DNA of 64,000 nucleotides from Deltaproteobacteria bacterium. Lineage in GTDB: Bacteria > Lernaellota > Lernaellaia > JACKCT01. Under the pieces are notes generated by a model. It was not told the DNA's origin, made no database searches, and was given only the letters and a program-made list of their open reading frames with translations. The position numbers and the translations under genes are program-made. This document shows, piece by piece, positions 16,854-26,009 of the stretch. Position 1 is the stretch's first letter; the number at the start of each line of letters is the position of its first letter. Location: the NCBI GenBank assembly GCA_020633895.1, contig JACKCT010000003.1, positions 248,001-312,000 on the forward strand. Direction: 5' to 3'.

Positions 16854-19751
16854 ATGCTGTCCAAGTCCTGGGTGTTGATGCTTTGCGTCCTGGCGCTGCT
16901 CGGCGGGCTGTCCTTAACCGCGTGCGGCGGCGGGGACGACGACGATGACGGCCGCACCGCGACGACCGACGATGATGATGACGACGACACATTGCCGCCT
17001 CCGTCCGGCGACGATGACGACGATGATGATGACGACACCGGCGATGACGATACCGGCGACGACGACACGGGCGGGTCCACCACGACCACCACCTCGGGCA
17101 GCACCACCACGACCACCAGCGGCGGCTCGACGACCACGACCACGTCGGGCGGAACGACCACCACCACCGGCGGGTCCACCACCACGACCACCTCCGGCGG
17201 CACGACAACCACGACCGGCGGGTCGACGACAACCACCACATCCGGTAGCACCACCACGACCACGTCGGGCGGAACGACCACCACCACCGGCGGGTCGACC
17301 ACGACAACGACCGGCGGATCCACCACGACCACCACCAGCGGGTCGACAACGACGACCACGTCGGGAAGCACCACGACGACCACGGTCACGACGACCACGA
17401 CAACGACCACCACCACGATTTTCGGCAACGTTCAGACGCCGACCGGCGTGAAAGTGCTCGATTTCGACGACGATTGGGTCGCGATCGGGTGGAACCCGGA
17501 AACGGGCGGCGACGAGACGGGCTTTAAGATCTACGCCCAGGCCGAAGCTTCCAAGGCGTTTTCCTTGATCGGTACGGTCGATTCCCAGGTGCCGTATTTC
17601 ATCCACGACACCGCCGCGTGCGGCACGAAGTACACCTATCAGGTCACGGCCCTGGCCGGCGAAGTCGAAACCGATCCGGCCACCACCGACGAGATCGCCA
17701 CCAACCGATGCGATCAGTCCAACTGGGTTTCCGAAACGGTCGTGCAATCCTGGGGCTGGGACGGCTTGATCGAGCGCTTCCTGACCGAGGATAGTGACGA
17801 CCCGATTCTTTACCTGCCGGCCACGAAGGTGATCCGCCTGGACGCCCCGGTCTCGGCCGAATCGCCGACGATCCTCTCCGAATCCTTGACGCGCGGGCCG
17901 CTGTCCATGGCGCCCACGACCGGCGGCGACGCCTGGGTGGCTTATCGCCTGGAAGACTACGCGCATAACGACTCGGGAGTGTACGTCATCAATTCGAAAA
18001 CCCTGGCCGTGGACAAAATTTCCGACCATCCCATGGACGGCACGTTGGGCATCAGCACCCTGTTCGACGCGGGACAAGGCGACACCTCGCCCCATGTCTT
18101 CGCGGCTTCGGACGTGGGCCGGGGTGACGAAACCTTCCACTTCTACAAGGACGGCGGCAACTGGAAGAGCGAGTCGGTCGTGCCCGGCACGCGCCCCCAC
18201 GCCGTGTATTACGACGGCGATCTGGCGGTCCTGGCCCGCCTGTCCAACGGCAAGGGTATCCTGGCGATCGGTGAAATCGGCCTTTGGGACGTCATCACCG
18301 ACCAAGCCCCCTACGGCCCCGCCGCCGTGGACGGCGACGGTGATCTGGTCGTCGTCGAGGCGCATCCCGGCGGCGCGATCATGGGCCGCTACGACGGCGG
18401 CGACACCTTCGACACCAAGGTCGCTACCGGCCTGACCGGCGAAGTCACCGTCGCCATCGACAACGACGGCGACGCCGTGCTGGCCGGTCTCAACGAGTCG
18501 GGCGGCAATTGGCAGTTGGTGACGGCCAAGGAAAACGGCGGCGGATTCGACTATTCGATTCTGGCCACGGGCAGCGTCGGTGTCAGCGACGGCGACGAAT
18601 CCTCGGTGCTCGACATGGTCTTCAACAGCAGCAATGAGCCGATCGTCGCCTTCGCCGCGCAAAACGCGTTGGACGGCACCATGCAGGCGATCTACGTTTA
18701 CGACGCCGCGGGCGTTCCGACCGCCACGACGACGAAGTACATCGAAGAGACGCTGCCCGGCCTGTTCGTGAGCATCCGCGCCCATGGTTCGGATCTGCAT
18801 GTCGCGTATCAGGATTACGCGGGCCGAGGCATCTTCTACACGAAGTTCTCCCCCCTGACGGCGGACTTCTCCGAGCCCGAACTGGTCGCCGCCGACGCCA
18901 CCCTTGTGCCTCGCGTGGTGGTCGACGACAGCGGCGTGCCTTATGTCGCCTACGTGGACGCGGACGGCGAGCACGTCATCCTGCGCAAACGCACCGCCGC
19001 CAACACCTGGACCACCCAGACGCCCTACACGGCGTCGGGGATCATTCAGCCTTACCTGGGCGTCACTTTCGATTCGGATAGCGACGAGTTTTACATGGCG
19101 TTCGCCGAAGTGCCTCCGGGCAAGTTCTTCTCGACCGCGTTCAACTCGGACATCCATGTCATCAACGGCGCCGACGGCGGGTCCTTCTCCGACGATACGG
19201 CCGCCTCGTCGGTCCCCGATGCGATCAAGGTCGATATCGAACTCGACAACCCCGACATTCACCTGGTGTACAACAACGCCTCGTCGATGGTGTACGCCTA
19301 CAGCCTCAACGGCGGTTCGTGGCAGACGGCCGATCCGTTGATCAACCTGGGCGACAACAGCTTCGACATGGGAGTCGACGACGGCCAGGTCGTGTCCGCG
19401 GCCGTGGACGACACCACGTTCAGCTTCTTGGTCTACAACAATCCGTCGTGGGTCCAAGTACCGCTGGGCGATAAACCCACGCTGCTCCAGGGCACGGATT
19501 TCGAAACCGTGTCCGTCTCCCAGGCCCCGTCGTTCGCCACGGCGTGCGTCGGCCAGGATCTGGTGTTGGAAGTGGCGCCGGGCTCGTTCATCGCCCACCA
19601 CTTCTCCGATCTCTACGAGGACTTCCTGGCCAAGACCGGCTTCGCCGTCGCCTGCCAGACGGACCAGGATGACGACACGCGGGTGCATGTGGTGGTCCCC
19701 GATCCTCGCCACGCCCGCCTGATGCATTTCTCCAAGGAGTTCGGCGGTTAA
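16854..19751 (+). CDS. Large surface lipoprotein with Asp-rich and Thr-rich linkers and an FN3-like domain
   Basis: The start is ATG 16854 behind GAGGAGGG; a TTG 15 nt upstream would destroy that spacing. The 965-aa product has a lipobox LTAC (Cys24), an Asp-rich stretch (about residues 28-72), a Thr/Gly/Ser-rich stretch of 113 residues built on a GGSTTTTTSG-type unit, and one fibronectin type III-like domain (about 190-285). About 650 residues follow that look like a beta-propeller or repeated beta-sheet: many short blocks with D-GD-G turns, VDDSGVPYVAYVDADG and similar. The anchor plus extended linkers suggest a surface-displayed protein; poly-Thr tracts are plausible O-glycosylation sites. 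Function is unknown. The gene has its own terminator. Confidence 0.8.
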   Translation: MLSKSWVLMLCVLALLGGLSLTACGGGDDDDDGRTATTDDDDDDDTLPPPSGDDDDDDDDDTGDDDTGDDDTGGSTTTTTSGSTTTTTSGGSTTTTTSGGTTTTTGGSTTTTTSGGTTTTTGGSTTTTTSGSTTTTTSGGTTTTTGGSTTTTTGGSTTTTTSGSTTTTTSGSTTTTTVTTTTTTTTTTIFGNVQTPTGVKVLDFDDDWVAIGWNPETGGDETGFKIYAQAEASKAFSLIGTVDSQVPYFIHDTAACGTKYTYQVTALAGEVETDPATTDEIATNRCDQSNWVSETVVQSWGWDGLIERFLTEDSDDPILYLPATKVIRLDAPVSAESPTILSESLTRGPLSMAPTTGGDAWVAYRLEDYAHNDSGVYVINSKTLAVDKISDHPMDGTLGISTLFDAGQGDTSPHVFAASDVGRGDETFHFYKDGGNWKSESVVPGTRPHAVYYDGDLAVLARLSNGKGILAIGEIGLWDVITDQAPYGPAAVDGDGDLVVVEAHPGGAIMGRYDGGDTFDTKVATGLTGEVTVAIDNDGDAVLAGLNESGGNWQLVTAKENGGGFDYSILATGSVGVSDGDESSVLDMVFNSSNEPIVAFAAQNALDGTMQAIYVYDAAGVPTATTTKYIEETLPGLFVSIRAHGSDLHVAYQDYAGRGIFYTKFSPLTADFSEPELVAADATLVPRVVVDDSGVPYVAYVDADGEHVILRKRTAANTWTTQTPYTASGIIQPYLGVTFDSDSDEFYMAFAEVPPGKFFSTAFNSDIHVINGADGGSFSDDTAASSVPDAIKVDIELDNPDIHLVYNNASSMVYAYSLNGGSWQTADPLINLGDNSFDMGVDDGQVVSAAVDDTTFSFLVYNNPSWVQVPLGDKPTLLQGTDFETVSVSQAPSFATACVGQDLVLEVAPGSFIAHHFSDLYEDFLAKTGFAVACQTDQDDDTRVHVVVPDPRHARLMHFSKEFGG
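17079..17417 (+). repeat. In-frame Thr/Gly/Ser-coding tandem repeat
   Basis: This 339-bp imperfect repeat of ACC/ACG-rich units encodes blocks of four to ten Thr separated by SG, GGS or SGG. The upstream 16935-17075 segment encodes a similar Asp run (GAC/GAT). The synonymous codons vary, so length is kept at the protein level although slippage is possible. Confidence 0.85.
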
Positions 19752-19782
19752 GCCAAAACGATCTCCTCCGACGAAACGACCA

Positions 19783-19809
19783 AGCCCCGGCTACGCGCCG
19801 GGGCTTTTT
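19783..19809 (+). terminator. Rho-independent terminator after the Asp/Thr-rich lipoprotein
   Basis: A 9-bp perfect stem, AGCCCCGGC/GCCGGGGCT, with a 5-nt loop is followed by TTTTT, 32 nt after the stop codon. Confidence 0.85.
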
Positions 19810-19895
19810 CCTTGGCGGACATTGCGGGATTGAAGGCCCGTCCGAGCCGTCACGAACGGGCGACGTGTGCGTTATCAGTCAGTCAATCGTTCCTT

Positions 19896-20071
19896 CAGAG
19901 CCCCAACCTGTAGGGAGGGGTCTGGTGCGACTTCGTACGTCACGTCCGTGCCGGGACGAACCAGACCGCTTACTACCGTGCGCGGCTCTGAAAGGGTGAG
20001 ATCCCTTCAAACAACGAACGCCCTACGACTTCGTACCGCTTGACGACCCCTCCCTCACGGTCAGGGCTCTG
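19896..20071. repeat. Intergenic repeat, CAGAGCCCC family, composite copy
   Basis: The left end CAGAGCCCCAACCTGTAGGG and the right end AGGGCTCTG bound 176 bp, with an internal unit boundary (GCGGCTCTG) near 19981. This element and the terminator at 19783 account for most of the 344-bp gap between convergent genes; the rest shows nothing I recognise. Confidence 0.7.
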
Positions 20072-20095
20072 ATCGTTCTGATGGAAGCGGCGCGC

Positions 20096-21112
20096 CTACG
20101 GCGCCTCGTTCATCTCTTCCTTGACGTGGGAAATTTCCGAGACGGACAGGCCCTCGTAGGCGAAGCGGGCCAGACCCAGGAGCGTTTGGGGGATGTAGTT
20201 GGCGGCGTGGATGACGATGGCGATGGACAGAGCCGTCTCGTCGTCGAGGCCCACGTAATGCACCAGCGCCAGTTTGAGGGTGTATTGGTAGACGCCCACA
20301 TAGCCCGGCGCGGCGGGGATGGCGACGGCGATGATGACGGCCATCATGACGATGATCGACGTGTCCAGCGAAATGCGGATATCGAACGCCGAAACGCACA
20401 AATACATGGTGTAAGTCGACACGATCCAGATGAACGCCGAGCACGCGAGGATCATCACCACGTCCAGCGGCTTGGTGCTTTGCGTGAGGCCTTTGACGAA
20501 GGCCTGGAACAGCTCGACGATCTTCTCCGCCCACTTTTCGGGCAGCACCCGCAGAAAAAACCGCAGGATGCGCACGCCCAGTTCGTTCTGCCATTTGAGC
20601 AGCACGACCGCCGTGACGATCACCAGGCCGCCGGCGCCCATGATGAGCGCGATCTTGTTTTGGGAGACGCCGAAGACCTGCTCGAAATTGCCGAAATCGG
20701 CGATCATTAACGCGGCGACAAACATGAATAGCGCGCTGAACATGTCGTAAAGGCGCTCGACGACCAACGTGCCGAAGGCCGACCCGAAGGCGACGCCGCC
20801 CTGCTTGTGGGCCGAATGGGCGCGGGCGATCTCCCCCAGACGGGCGGGCAGGATGTTGTTGAGCGCGTAGCCCAGCGCCGAGGACCAGAACAGCACCCAC
20901 CAGGACACGGGCTTGATCGGCTTGAGAAAAAGCGACCAGCGATAGCCCCGCACCATGAGCATCACCGCCACCAACACGGCGACGACAAGAAGCGGCGCCA
21001 TGCGAATCTCGGCGAGTTTCCCCCCCAGCACGCGCCAATCGATGTTGCGAAACGCCAGATAACAAAACAGGACCGAGACCAGGACGCCGACCCAGGTCTT
21101 CCAGCTTTTCAT
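20096..21112 (-). CDS. Flippase-like (LPG synthase TM region/UPF0104) membrane protein
   Basis: This 338-aa protein has about eight TM helices. It matches the lysylphosphatidylglycerol-synthase TM-region family (TIGR00374 type): RNIDWRVL, MLMVRGYRWSLFL, SALGYALNNILPARLGEIAR, VVERLYDMFSALF and IPAAPGYVGVYQY. Members without the aminoacyl-transferase domain are thought to flip or help transport lipids or lipid-linked sugars. Its start overlaps the ribF stop by 4 nt, so it is the last gene of the deoA-ribF operon; a functional link is not evident. Confidence 0.83.
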   Translation of the reverse strand: MKSWKTWVGVLVSVLFCYLAFRNIDWRVLGGKLAEIRMAPLLVVAVLVAVMLMVRGYRWSLFLKPIKPVSWWVLFWSSALGYALNNILPARLGEIARAHSAHKQGGVAFGSAFGTLVVERLYDMFSALFMFVAALMIADFGNFEQVFGVSQNKIALIMGAGGLVIVTAVVLLKWQNELGVRILRFFLRVLPEKWAEKIVELFQAFVKGLTQSTKPLDVVMILACSAFIWIVSTYTMYLCVSAFDIRISLDTSIIVMMAVIIAVAIPAAPGYVGVYQYTLKLALVHYVGLDDETALSIAIVIHAANYIPQTLLGLARFAYEGLSVSEISHVKEEMNEAP

Positions 21113-22056
21113 GGCCGAAGCTCCAGATCGGTCTCGTCGCCGACGATGGTGCGCGCCCGGTCCATGTCGTCGGCCATCTGCGCTTTCAGGGCGTCCACGC
21201 TCTCGAATTTCGTTTCGTCCCGCAGCCGACGCAGAAAATGAATCGCCACGTCCCTGCCGTAGAGATCGCCGTCAAAAGCGTCCAGGTGGGCCTCGACGCG
21301 CACGCCTTCGTCGCCGAACGTCGGGTTCGTGCCCACATTGACGCCGGCGACGTAGAACGCCTCATCGACCACCGCGATGCCCGCGTAGACGCCGCGCATG
21401 GGCAGAAGCTCCCACTTGGTTCGCAGATTCACCGTGGGGAAGCCCAGATTCCGGCCTCGCTTCGCGCCTTCCACGACGCGCCCGCGCACATAGTACGGCG
21501 CGCCCATCAGCTCGCGGGCGATGGTCATCTCGCCGCCTTCGATCATGCGTCGGATCTTGGAACTGGAAACGATATCCCCATGCAGCCGCAGGGCCTCGAC
21601 CTCTTCGACGGTGAAGCCGTGCTCATCACCCAGGCGTCGCAGCAGGGCCACGTCGCCCTTGGCGCCCTTGCCGAAGCGGAAGTCGTAGCCCACCACCAGG
21701 TGCCGCGCCTCCAGCGCCTCGACCAGCAGGGCGTGGGCCCATGCGTCGGGTTCGATGGCGGCGAACTCGCGCGTGAACTCCTGCACCAGGACCTGGTCGG
21801 CGCCGTAGGAGAGCAGATGGTCCACGCGCTCATCCGCGGGATAGATCATCTTGATGGCGTCGGGCCCACCCAGCACCTTGGCCGGATGGGGATCGAAGGT
21901 CACGGCGATGACCGGCAGGTCCTTCGCGTCGGCGGTTTCGCGGCAGTGCCGCAAGATCTCCTGATGCCCCAGATGCACCGAGTCCATCACGCCGACGGTC
22001 ACGACGGATCCGTCGCCGGACAGCAGGAGGCGGTCGTCGCCGGTCGGATCGGTCAT
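21109..22056 (-). CDS. ribF: Bifunctional riboflavin kinase/FAD synthetase
   Basis: This 315-aa cytosolic enzyme makes FMN and FAD from riboflavin and ATP. The N-terminal nucleotidyltransferase domain shows GVMDSVHLGHQEIL (HxGH), VTFDPHPAKVLGG, GYDFRFGKGAKGD and the SSSKIRRMI signature. The C-terminal kinase domain shows GRVVEGAKRGRNLGFPTVNL and GVNVGTNPTFGD. One deviation is GVMDSVHLG where GxFDGVHLG is usual, so Phe is Met and Gly is Ser. It overlaps both neighbours by 4 nt. No FMN riboswitch was seen. Confidence 0.95.
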   Translation of the reverse strand: MTDPTGDDRLLLSGDGSVVTVGVMDSVHLGHQEILRHCRETADAKDLPVIAVTFDPHPAKVLGGPDAIKMIYPADERVDHLLSYGADQVLVQEFTREFAAIEPDAWAHALLVEALEARHLVVGYDFRFGKGAKGDVALLRRLGDEHGFTVEEVEALRLHGDIVSSSKIRRMIEGGEMTIARELMGAPYYVRGRVVEGAKRGRNLGFPTVNLRTKWELLPMRGVYAGIAVVDEAFYVAGVNVGTNPTFGDEGVRVEAHLDAFDGDLYGRDVAIHFLRRLRDETKFESVDALKAQMADDMDRARTIVGDETDLELRP

Positions 22057-23378
22057 GATTCGCCTTCGTTGGACAGCACGTGGCGGATCATCGTCGGCGG
22101 CTCGACCGGCTCGGGACCGAATCGGTAGGCCTTTTCGAGCAGGGCGAAGACCGCGTCCTTCTTGCTCAAATCGCCCAGGTGCGTGGTCAAAAGCGGCTCC
22201 CCGGCGGCGACCGGGTCGCCGATCTTCTTGTGCAATTCAAACCCGACGGTCGCGTCGATACCGTCGGACGCCTTGCGCCGTCCGGCGCCGAGAATGACCG
22301 CCGCGCGGCCGATCAATTCCGCGTCCACGCCGGTGACATAGCCGCCCTCGGGCGACACGAACGGTTCCTCGCCGACGGCCTGGAGGATCAGCGAGGGATC
22401 CTCCACCGTGACCCAATCGCCCTCCTGGGCCTCGACGATCTGCTCGAATTTGTCCAGCGCCCGCCCGTCGGCCACGACCGCGTGCGCCATCTGCTTGGCC
22501 TCTTCGGGCGATCCGGCCTTGCCGCCGAGCATCAGCATGTGGGCCGCCAGCTCGAAAGTGACTTGGGCGAAATCGGCCGCCGTTTCCTCGCCGCGCAGCA
22601 GGTCCACCGCCTCGACCAACTCCAGCGCGTTGCCGACCGTGCGCCCCAGGGGTTGGGACATATCCGTCACCAACGCATGCACCTTCAGCCCCAACTCCTT
22701 GCCCACATCGCATAGGGCCCGGGCCAATTCCAGCGCTTCGTCGTCGTCGCGCATGAACGCGCCCGAGCCGCTTTTGACATCCATGACCAGGGCGTCGATG
22801 CCCTCGGCGGATTTTTTACAGAGGATGGAACTGACGATCAGCGGCAGGCTGTCGACGGTCTCGGTCACGTCGCGCAGGGAATAGAACAGCCGGTCGGCGG
22901 GGCACAATTCCTCGGTCTGGCCGATCACGCACGCCCCCACCTCGCGCACGATCTGCTCGAAGCGCTCCAGGGAGAGTTGGACATTGAAACCGGAGATGGA
23001 CTCGAGCTTGTCGAGCGTGCCGCCCGTGTGTCCCAAGCCCCGCCCGGCCACCATCGGCACCGGAACGCCGCAGGCCGCCACGATGGGCATGAGCGCGATG
23101 GACACCTTGTCGCCCACGCCGCCGGTGCTGTGCTTGTCCACCGCCGGGCCGGGCAGGCCGTCGAATTTGATCGTCCGGCCCGAATCGCGCATGGCGAGGG
23201 TCAGCGCGGAGGTCTCGGCCGCCGTCATGCCGTTGATGCGCACGGCCATCAGGAACGCCGCGACCTGATAGTCGGCCGCCTGGCCCGAAACGGCGGCGTC
23301 CACGAACCATCGGATCCGGTCCGCCGTCAGCTCCAGGCCGTCACGTTTTGCCCGCAGGATCTCGGAAGCCTGCACCAT
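22053..23378 (-). CDS. deoA: Thymidine/pyrimidine-nucleoside phosphorylase
   Basis: This 441-aa enzyme splits thymidine (or uridine) with phosphate to base and (deoxy)ribose-1-phosphate. The phosphate-binding signature is KHSTGGVGDK, followed by GRGLGHTGGTLDKLE. Substrate residues sit in DRLFYSLRDVTETV and in the dimer-active-site segment VMDVKSGSGAFM. The C-terminal alpha/beta domain ends in HKKIGDPVAAGEPLLT. Start ATG follows AAAGGA. It is the first gene of the deoA-ribF-flippase operon. Whether it is thymidine-specific (DeoA) or broad (Pdp) cannot be settled by eye. Confidence 0.93.
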   Translation of the reverse strand: MVQASEILRAKRDGLELTADRIRWFVDAAVSGQAADYQVAAFLMAVRINGMTAAETSALTLAMRDSGRTIKFDGLPGPAVDKHSTGGVGDKVSIALMPIVAACGVPVPMVAGRGLGHTGGTLDKLESISGFNVQLSLERFEQIVREVGACVIGQTEELCPADRLFYSLRDVTETVDSLPLIVSSILCKKSAEGIDALVMDVKSGSGAFMRDDDEALELARALCDVGKELGLKVHALVTDMSQPLGRTVGNALELVEAVDLLRGEETAADFAQVTFELAAHMLMLGGKAGSPEEAKQMAHAVVADGRALDKFEQIVEAQEGDWVTVEDPSLILQAVGEEPFVSPEGGYVTGVDAELIGRAAVILGAGRRKASDGIDATVGFELHKKIGDPVAAGEPLLTTHLGDLSKKDAVFALLEKAYRFGPEPVEPPTMIRHVLSNEGES

Positions 23379-23521
23379 GCATCCTTTCGAAAATTCAGGG
23401 AATCAGTCCCGAAAAGCGGCCCCATTTAGCCCGCCGGGCTCGGGCCTTGTCAACAACTGCCCGCAACGGGAAATTTCCTGTCGATTCATGGCCGAATCGC
23501 CGCCGTGTGGGGGGATTCCCC

Positions 23522-23551
23522 CTGGCGACGCGGGGCAAAATCGCCTAAAAT
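23522..23551 (+). promoter_or_regulatory. Possible fbp promoter
   Basis: CTGGCG (23522) and TAAAAT (23546) are 18 bp apart, giving a leader of roughly 35 nt before the ATG at 23593. The -10 is good; the -35 is weak. Confidence 0.35.
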
Positions 23552-23592
23552 TTTCTTTGCTCGACGCATCGACCCGCCCCAAGGAGACACCC

Positions 23593-24615
23593 ATGCGCCT
23601 TGAAGAAACCTTCATGCACTTTCTGCTCGAACATCAGATGCGCCACCGCCGCACGCTCAACTTCCTGATCCTCATGGAGTCCATCGTGACGGCGGCCAAA
23701 TACATCCAGCACGTCTACGACACGGGCGGACTGCAAAGCAATATGGGCGAGGCGGGCACGATCAACGTGCAGGGCGAGAACGTGATGAAAATGGATCTGC
23801 TGGCCCATCAGATCGTCATGCATTACCTGGCCGAGTCCAAGCAGATCATCGAAGCCACCAGCGAGGAAATCACCGAGGAAGTGCCTCTCAACGACGACGG
23901 CCGCTACTTCATCTATTTCGATCCCCTGGACGGCTCCTCGAACATCAAACACAGCCTGCCCGTCGGTTTCCTGTTCGGCATCGCCAAACGCAATCTGGAC
24001 GGCCCGGAAGACTACCACCTGCGCAGCGGGCGGGAGTTCATCGCCGCCGGCAGCTTCCTGATTCCCTCGGGCGTGTTCACCTTCGGCCTCAAGGACGCGG
24101 GCACGTGGCGCTTCCTGCTGGACGAAAACCAGGTCTACATCCGCCCGACCCGTGTGCAGTTCCCCAGCAAGCGCTCGGGCTGGGAGTTGTCCTGGAACGC
24201 GGGCAACCGCAACTTCTATTCCGACACGGTGCAGAACTGGGTGCTCAAAAACGAGAACGACTACAAGTTCCGCTACGTCGGCTCGCTGGCCGTGGACTTT
24301 CACCGGCTGCTGCAATCCGGCGGCATGTTCATGTACCCGGCGATCGTCAACCATCCCAAGCCCGGCGCCAATCGCCCGGAAGGCAAGCTGCGTCTGATCT
24401 ATGAGTGCGCGGTGGTGGCGTTCCTGGCCCACGAGGCGGGGGGCACGGCGATCAACGAGGCCGGCGAGAACATCCTGGACATCCAGCCCTACAAACGCCA
24501 TCAGCGCTCGACGCTCTTTGTCGGTAACAAGGAAGCCGTCGAGGACATCCGCAAAGCGCTCAAGGCCGAAAAGCCCAAGGAAACGTCGAAGGTGAAGGCG
24601 GTGGAGTCGGCCTAG
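23593..24615 (+). CDS. fbp: Fructose-1,6-bisphosphatase class 1
   Basis: The start ATG 23593 follows AAGGAG at 6 nt; a longer frame upstream crosses the promoter and is not credible. The 340-aa product has the metal-binding motif FDPLDGSSNI at about 109-118 and the substrate region KLRLIYECAVVAFLAHEAGG. NILDIQPYKRHQRSTLFVGN contains the family's conserved C-terminal segment. It hydrolyses fructose-1,6-bisphosphate to fructose-6-phosphate in gluconeogenesis. It is monocistronic, divergent from deoA, with a repeat cluster downstream. Confidence 0.95.
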   Translation: MRLEETFMHFLLEHQMRHRRTLNFLILMESIVTAAKYIQHVYDTGGLQSNMGEAGTINVQGENVMKMDLLAHQIVMHYLAESKQIIEATSEEITEEVPLNDDGRYFIYFDPLDGSSNIKHSLPVGFLFGIAKRNLDGPEDYHLRSGREFIAAGSFLIPSGVFTFGLKDAGTWRFLLDENQVYIRPTRVQFPSKRSGWELSWNAGNRNFYSDTVQNWVLKNENDYKFRYVGSLAVDFHRLLQSGGMFMYPAIVNHPKPGANRPEGKLRLIYECAVVAFLAHEAGGTAINEAGENILDIQPYKRHQRSTLFVGNKEAVEDIRKALKAEKPKETSKVKAVESA

Positions 24616-24641
24616 GGGGCAACGAGAGCGTTCTGCGTCAT

Positions 24642-24872
24642 CAGAGCCCCGACCTGTAGGGAGGGGTCTGGTTCGATTTACTACGCCAACATCGTTGTTA
24701 TGGATATCGTGCGTGGCGGGTTGTGTCGTGCGCAACCGCTCACTACCCACCTTTGCCAAGGCTACGGCGGGCAAACGGTTCGCGGCTCTGTTGGGACGGA
24801 GTCGTCTTGAATAACGTTCGAGTTTGACCCCTCACTACCGTTCGGGGCTCTGACGGATGAACCGAGGCTCTG
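24642..24872. repeat. Intergenic repeat cluster, CAGAGCCCC family
   Basis: The left end CAGAGCCCCGACCTGTAGGG lies at 24642. There are internal ends at about 24782 (GCGGCTCTG) and 24845 (GGGGCTCTG), and a last GAGGCTCTG near 24872. A TTTGCCAAGGCTACGGCGGG segment near 24752 recurs near 46130 and 56577. It fills the gap between convergent genes. Confidence 0.75.
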
Positions 24873-24885
24873 AAATAACTGGCGA

Positions 24886-25215
24886 CTACGCGTCGTCCCC
24901 GAATCCGAATTCCGGCAGGTTGAAGCACTCGGCCAGTTCGCGGCAGCTTTTAGCGCGGAGGGTGCATTCGAGCATCCAGTTGTAGGCGTCGAGCGCGTAC
25001 TCGGTGCAGTCGTCGATTTCCAGATCGTCCAGGAAATCGCACGCGGTCATTTTGTCGCAGAAGATCGTCGCCTTGTCCGAATCGCTGGCGTCGTCATCGT
25101 CATCATCGTCGTCGTCATCATCGTCATCGTCGTCGCCGCCCGTGTCGGGGCAACCGGCCAGGGTCGCGGCGGCTAGGCACGCCAAAACCAGGACGAGGAT
25201 CCAATTCCATTTCAT
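24886..25215 (-). CDS. Small Asp-rich, Cys-rich lipoprotein
   Basis: The 109-aa product has a clear signal peptide with lipobox LAGC (Cys22), then an uninterrupted run of 15 Asp (about residues 28-42). A compact 60-residue domain follows with six Cys (C-DKMTA-C pair, DD-C, E-C, S-C, E-C), likely three disulfides in the periplasm or on the surface. Start ATG follows GGGAGA. The Asp codons are a GAT/GAC repeat. No named family is recognised. Confidence 0.75.
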   Translation of the reverse strand: MKWNWILVLVLACLAAATLAGCPDTGGDDDDDDDDDDDDDDDASDSDKATIFCDKMTACDFLDDLEIDDCTEYALDAYNWMLECTLRAKSCRELAECFNLPEFGFGDDA

Positions 25216-25313
25216 CGCGCATCTCCCGGGATCTTGCGAAGCGCAGATTGGGCTAACGCGGGCAGGAAATCAACCGCCCGACCCCAAAGGCGAGCCGTCG
25301 GGCTCCGGCGAGA

Positions 25314-25826
25314 CTAGGCGCCGCCGGGTTTGTCGAGCCACATCGCCTTGAGGCACGATAAAATCATCAACCCCATCGAGCCGGACATGATCGTCCCCGA
25401 CAACACGATGCCGTACACAAAGTTCGCGTTGACGAATCGGGTGAGCCACATGCTCGAAAGATCCATGCCGACCGACAGAAAACCGAAGACGATCAGCGGC
25501 AGGGCGAATTTCGGTTTCAGTCCCGACTTGACGACCATCAGACTGACCAGGAAGAACACGGTGGGGATCATGAAGATGTGAACGTGCGTGACTTCGACAA
25601 GGCGCTTTTTGGTGATCGACGGCACGGCGTCGAACATGTCGTCCGGGTCGGACTCGCCGTAATAGTCCTTCACATCGTCCGGCTTCATGCCCGTCTCGTC
25701 CGAGACGCGCCAGACGGCGAAGGCGAAGGCGCAGGTGACGAAAAACAAAAACAACGTGCGGGCCACCCGTTCGGTCACGTCCAGGGATGCCAGCTCATTG
25801 GACGACGGGTCGAAAAGGAATTTCAT
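25314..25826 (-). CDS. Conserved four-TM membrane protein, unknown function
   Basis: This 170-aa protein begins after GGAGG. It has a short N-terminal FDPSSNELASLDVTERVART segment and four hydrophobic helices (about 24-45, 85-105, 112-135, 143-162), with a charged loop between TM1 and TM2. EVTHVHIFMIPTVFFL contains conserved-looking His within the second helix, suggesting a possible haem or metal site. I have a vague memory of similar delta-proteobacterial proteins but no assigned role. No operon partner. Confidence 0.6.
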   Translation of the reverse strand: MKFLFDPSSNELASLDVTERVARTLFLFFVTCAFAFAVWRVSDETGMKPDDVKDYYGESDPDDMFDAVPSITKKRLVEVTHVHIFMIPTVFFLVSLMVVKSGLKPKFALPLIVFGFLSVGMDLSSMWLTRFVNANFVYGIVLSGTIMSGSMGLMILSCLKAMWLDKPGGA

Positions 25827-26009
25827 GGAGCCTCCGAAAAAGGGCGATCGATCGTCAAATCCGTCCGTTGGCGACGGTCCAGGTTTATCCCCAAACCAAT
25901 CCTCCGATCAAGGTGACATCGGTCAAACCCTCGGTGTTCCCCACGGGGCGGGGTGTACACGACGGCGGCGGCGGCCTATCCTTCCAGCGAAATTTCCGAG
26001 GGGAATGCG

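Noticed and set aside
17079-17417. Possible CRISPR-like array
   Set aside because: The repeat is an in-frame Thr-coding low-complexity tract with no unique spacers.
16914-19727. 937-codon open frame opposite the Asp/Thr-rich lipoprotein
   Set aside because: Composition (Arg/Gly/Val/His runs mirroring codon complements) is that of an antisense shadow; no motif, start site or homology.
25091-25132. Microsatellite or assembly error in the poly-Asp tract
   Set aside because: Mixed GAT/GAC codons, an intact frame and similar tracts in four other lipoproteins argue for a real coding linker.
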